Origin: Fasciola hepatica
Lineage: Eukaryota; Platyhelminthes; Trematoda; Plagiorchiida; Fasciolidae
DNA: 64,000 nt
Assembly: GCA_948099385.1 (NCBI GenBank)
Contig: CANUEZ040000105.1
Span: 1,375,001 to 1,439,000, forward strand
Reading direction: 5' to 3'
Shown here one piece after another: positions 62,531 through 64,000 of the stretch (position 1 is the first letter of the stretch; every line of letters starts with the position of its first letter). The notes under the pieces are model-generated. The model was not told where the DNA came from, did no database searches, and saw nothing but the letters and a program-made list of their open reading frames with translations. The position numbers and the translations under genes were made by a program.

Positions 62531-63348
62531 TCTGAATAACTCGTCAATTTTTCTAATGTAAATGATGTTTCTAGGTTTTCCCTCAGATTCCCCTATTCCA
62601 TCATAGTTTTAGCCCATTGATAATAGCGAATATACGGTTTCGTCCTAATTCTGACCATAGCTGGTCACCACCCATAAGCAGTCCACAAGTTTAATTGTAA
62701 GACGACACCAACACTTACTGGTTATGGTACATATAATGTTATACGGTTTTGCTGTAATGCTATCGTGTATGACACAACCATATGCCTTGGTTTCGACAGT
62801 ACCTGCAGCAGGACTGTGTATACATTGTTGAATCGATGTTTGCGTTCCTCTTTCCTGACATGAAGCAATTCCATAGAAAGATACACCGTCTTTGGCCCAG
62901 TATTATCTTCACTCATTAGATTTCACAAGTCACCTGACAACCGAGCGGGGTTCATTCGAAACATTGAGAAATCTCATTGGAGGCAGTCAGATCACAAATG
63001 TTTCAATGGAAAACGCTCTGTGCAATAGTTATTGTGATGGGGGAGGGGGACATTCAATCCACTTGATTTGACAAAGCTCTCATTCTCTTGGTCTGCTTTT
63101 GCAGTTGAGCTGAAAGAACAGCTCAGCCTTGTTATCCTGTCGGATGATATGTTCAGTGTGCACTGATAATTTCTACTCTGCCGGTTACACACCAAGCTCA
63201 ACCATCGGAGACGTAAGGAGGATTCACAATCCAGATCAATATAGAAATGTAATTTTGTTATCTGATGGAGGAGATAAGTGATTTTAGTCTAGTGTATACT
63301 TGGAGCGTACTATCAACGTCTTGGGCTCAATAAAATTTCACAACACAA
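62531..63348. other. Stretch between D' and E2, nothing identified
   Basis: Not duplicated in the window. Two minus-strand frames of 64-69 codons show no supporting signals. Confidence 0.45.
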
Positions 63349-64000
63349 TGCCTTACTTCGGAGTGCATTCCTCATTGTTTCCACCAGATTTGATGATTTA
63401 TTCGAGCTCAACCACAATAACCCCGTCAAATCTTCACAAAAGTGTTCAATGTCAATTTTTGCTGAAACAATTTTTATAACCTGATAGTCATTTTACCTAT
63501 GACTGATGAAATGCAATTGAAAAAACACCTTCACTTCAAGGTTTCTACATCATCCCGAGGTATGAGTGATTTTGGCAGACTTTTTCTTCAAAGTAAAGAA
63601 CAACCTACAAAACATCTGTTACCAAAATCAGAACGGATCATGGAAAAAGACTTGCTTAGGAAAGCCAGTACACCTAGAGCAGTGAAAGTATCAGGTCGCG
63701 CAAATGAAAATCCATGTACACATCTTATTCTCTCATCCTGACAGTATAAAGAATTCTGTGATAGAAAATACCATCACTCAGTATCCCTCTTTCTCCACTG
63801 GAAAACCCTCATTTTCAACGATCCGTCTACTGCTTTACTGAGAACACTTCAGTTCTCCAGTGTGTAACTACAGAAAGTTTCCTGACCTTCAGGGTAAGTT
63901 CTTCTTTTTTGCTGAAGAGTGTAACAATGAAAACTATCCACGGAACATATCGAAGATTCCAATCTGATGATGTGAATAACGCACAATCTTTCCACAAGTT
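63349..64000 (+). repeat. Block E2, direct duplicate of E1 (runs off the window)
   Basis: This is the direct partner of E1, about 58 kb away. The frame at 63499-63741 (80 codons) is rich in charged residues and reads like protein. It contains a CCCGAG/GTATGAG site that could act as a 5' splice site. I do not recognise the family. Compared with E1 there is an earlier stop caused by a single change after ILSS. Confidence 0.82.
63499..63741 (+). CDS. Unrecognised open frame in E2
   Basis: This equals the E1 frame, extended upstream by 21 codons (MTDEMQLKKHLHFKVSTSS). The CCCGAG/GTATGAG at the junction could be a 5' splice site, in which case only the upstream part would be coding. The right side is cut by window context, not by an obvious exon end. 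Confidence 0.18.
   Translation: MTDEMQLKKHLHFKVSTSSRGMSDFGRLFLQSKEQPTKHLLPKSERIMEKDLLRKASTPRAVKVSGRANENPCTHLILSS

Overview
This window looks like non-coding, repeat-rich nuclear DNA from an animal, most probably a flatworm and perhaps a trematode. The base composition is AT-rich, with long simple repeats and no gene-dense or operon-like organisation. There are tRNA genes with internal Pol III boxes, several candidate exons bounded by GT/AG splice sites, and decayed CR1-like non-LTR retrotransposon pieces. The flatworm assignment is an inference from the general style of the sequence and the retroelement remnants; no single sequence here proves it. I could not recognise any complete protein-coding gene.

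The dominant feature is segmental duplication. Unit A carries a tRNA-Glu(UUC) gene and occurs four times: A1 at 1-5370 (+, cut by the window edge), A2 at 19456-27765 (+), A4 at 46549-50322 (-, with about 4 kb missing internally) and A3 at 50544-58629 (+). Block B follows A2 (27766-30524), and its inverted partner B' precedes A4 (43456-46548). So A2+B and B'+A4 form one large inverted duplication centred near 37.1 kb. Block D (12690-16512) has an inverted partner D' (58630-62530) centred near 37.6 kb. Smaller pairs are F1/F2 (17210-18436 and 37178-38405, direct), G/G' (16591-16996 and 30526-30947, inverted) and E1/E2 (5381-6031 and 63349-64000, direct). A4 and A3 make a close palindrome with 3.7 kb near-identical arms and a spacer of about 4.6 kb.

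Between the duplicated blocks lie apparently unique stretches: 6.1-12.7 kb, 18.9-19.4 kb, 31-37.2 kb, 38.7-43.4 kb and 62.5-63.3 kb. They hold decayed retrotransposon fragments, tRNA-derived sequences, microsatellites and a few exon-like open frames. Where exon-like frames lie inside duplicated blocks, they are often intact in one copy and broken in the other. This fits a degenerating, ampliconic region such as a heterochromatic or sex-limited chromosome, but the sequence alone cannot prove that. The most gene-like elements are the four tRNA-Glu genes, a roughly 100-codon frame in unit A that is unusually well conserved among copies, and candidate exons at 42219-42509, 40273-40454, 46176-46381, 45438-45607 and 60354-60819.
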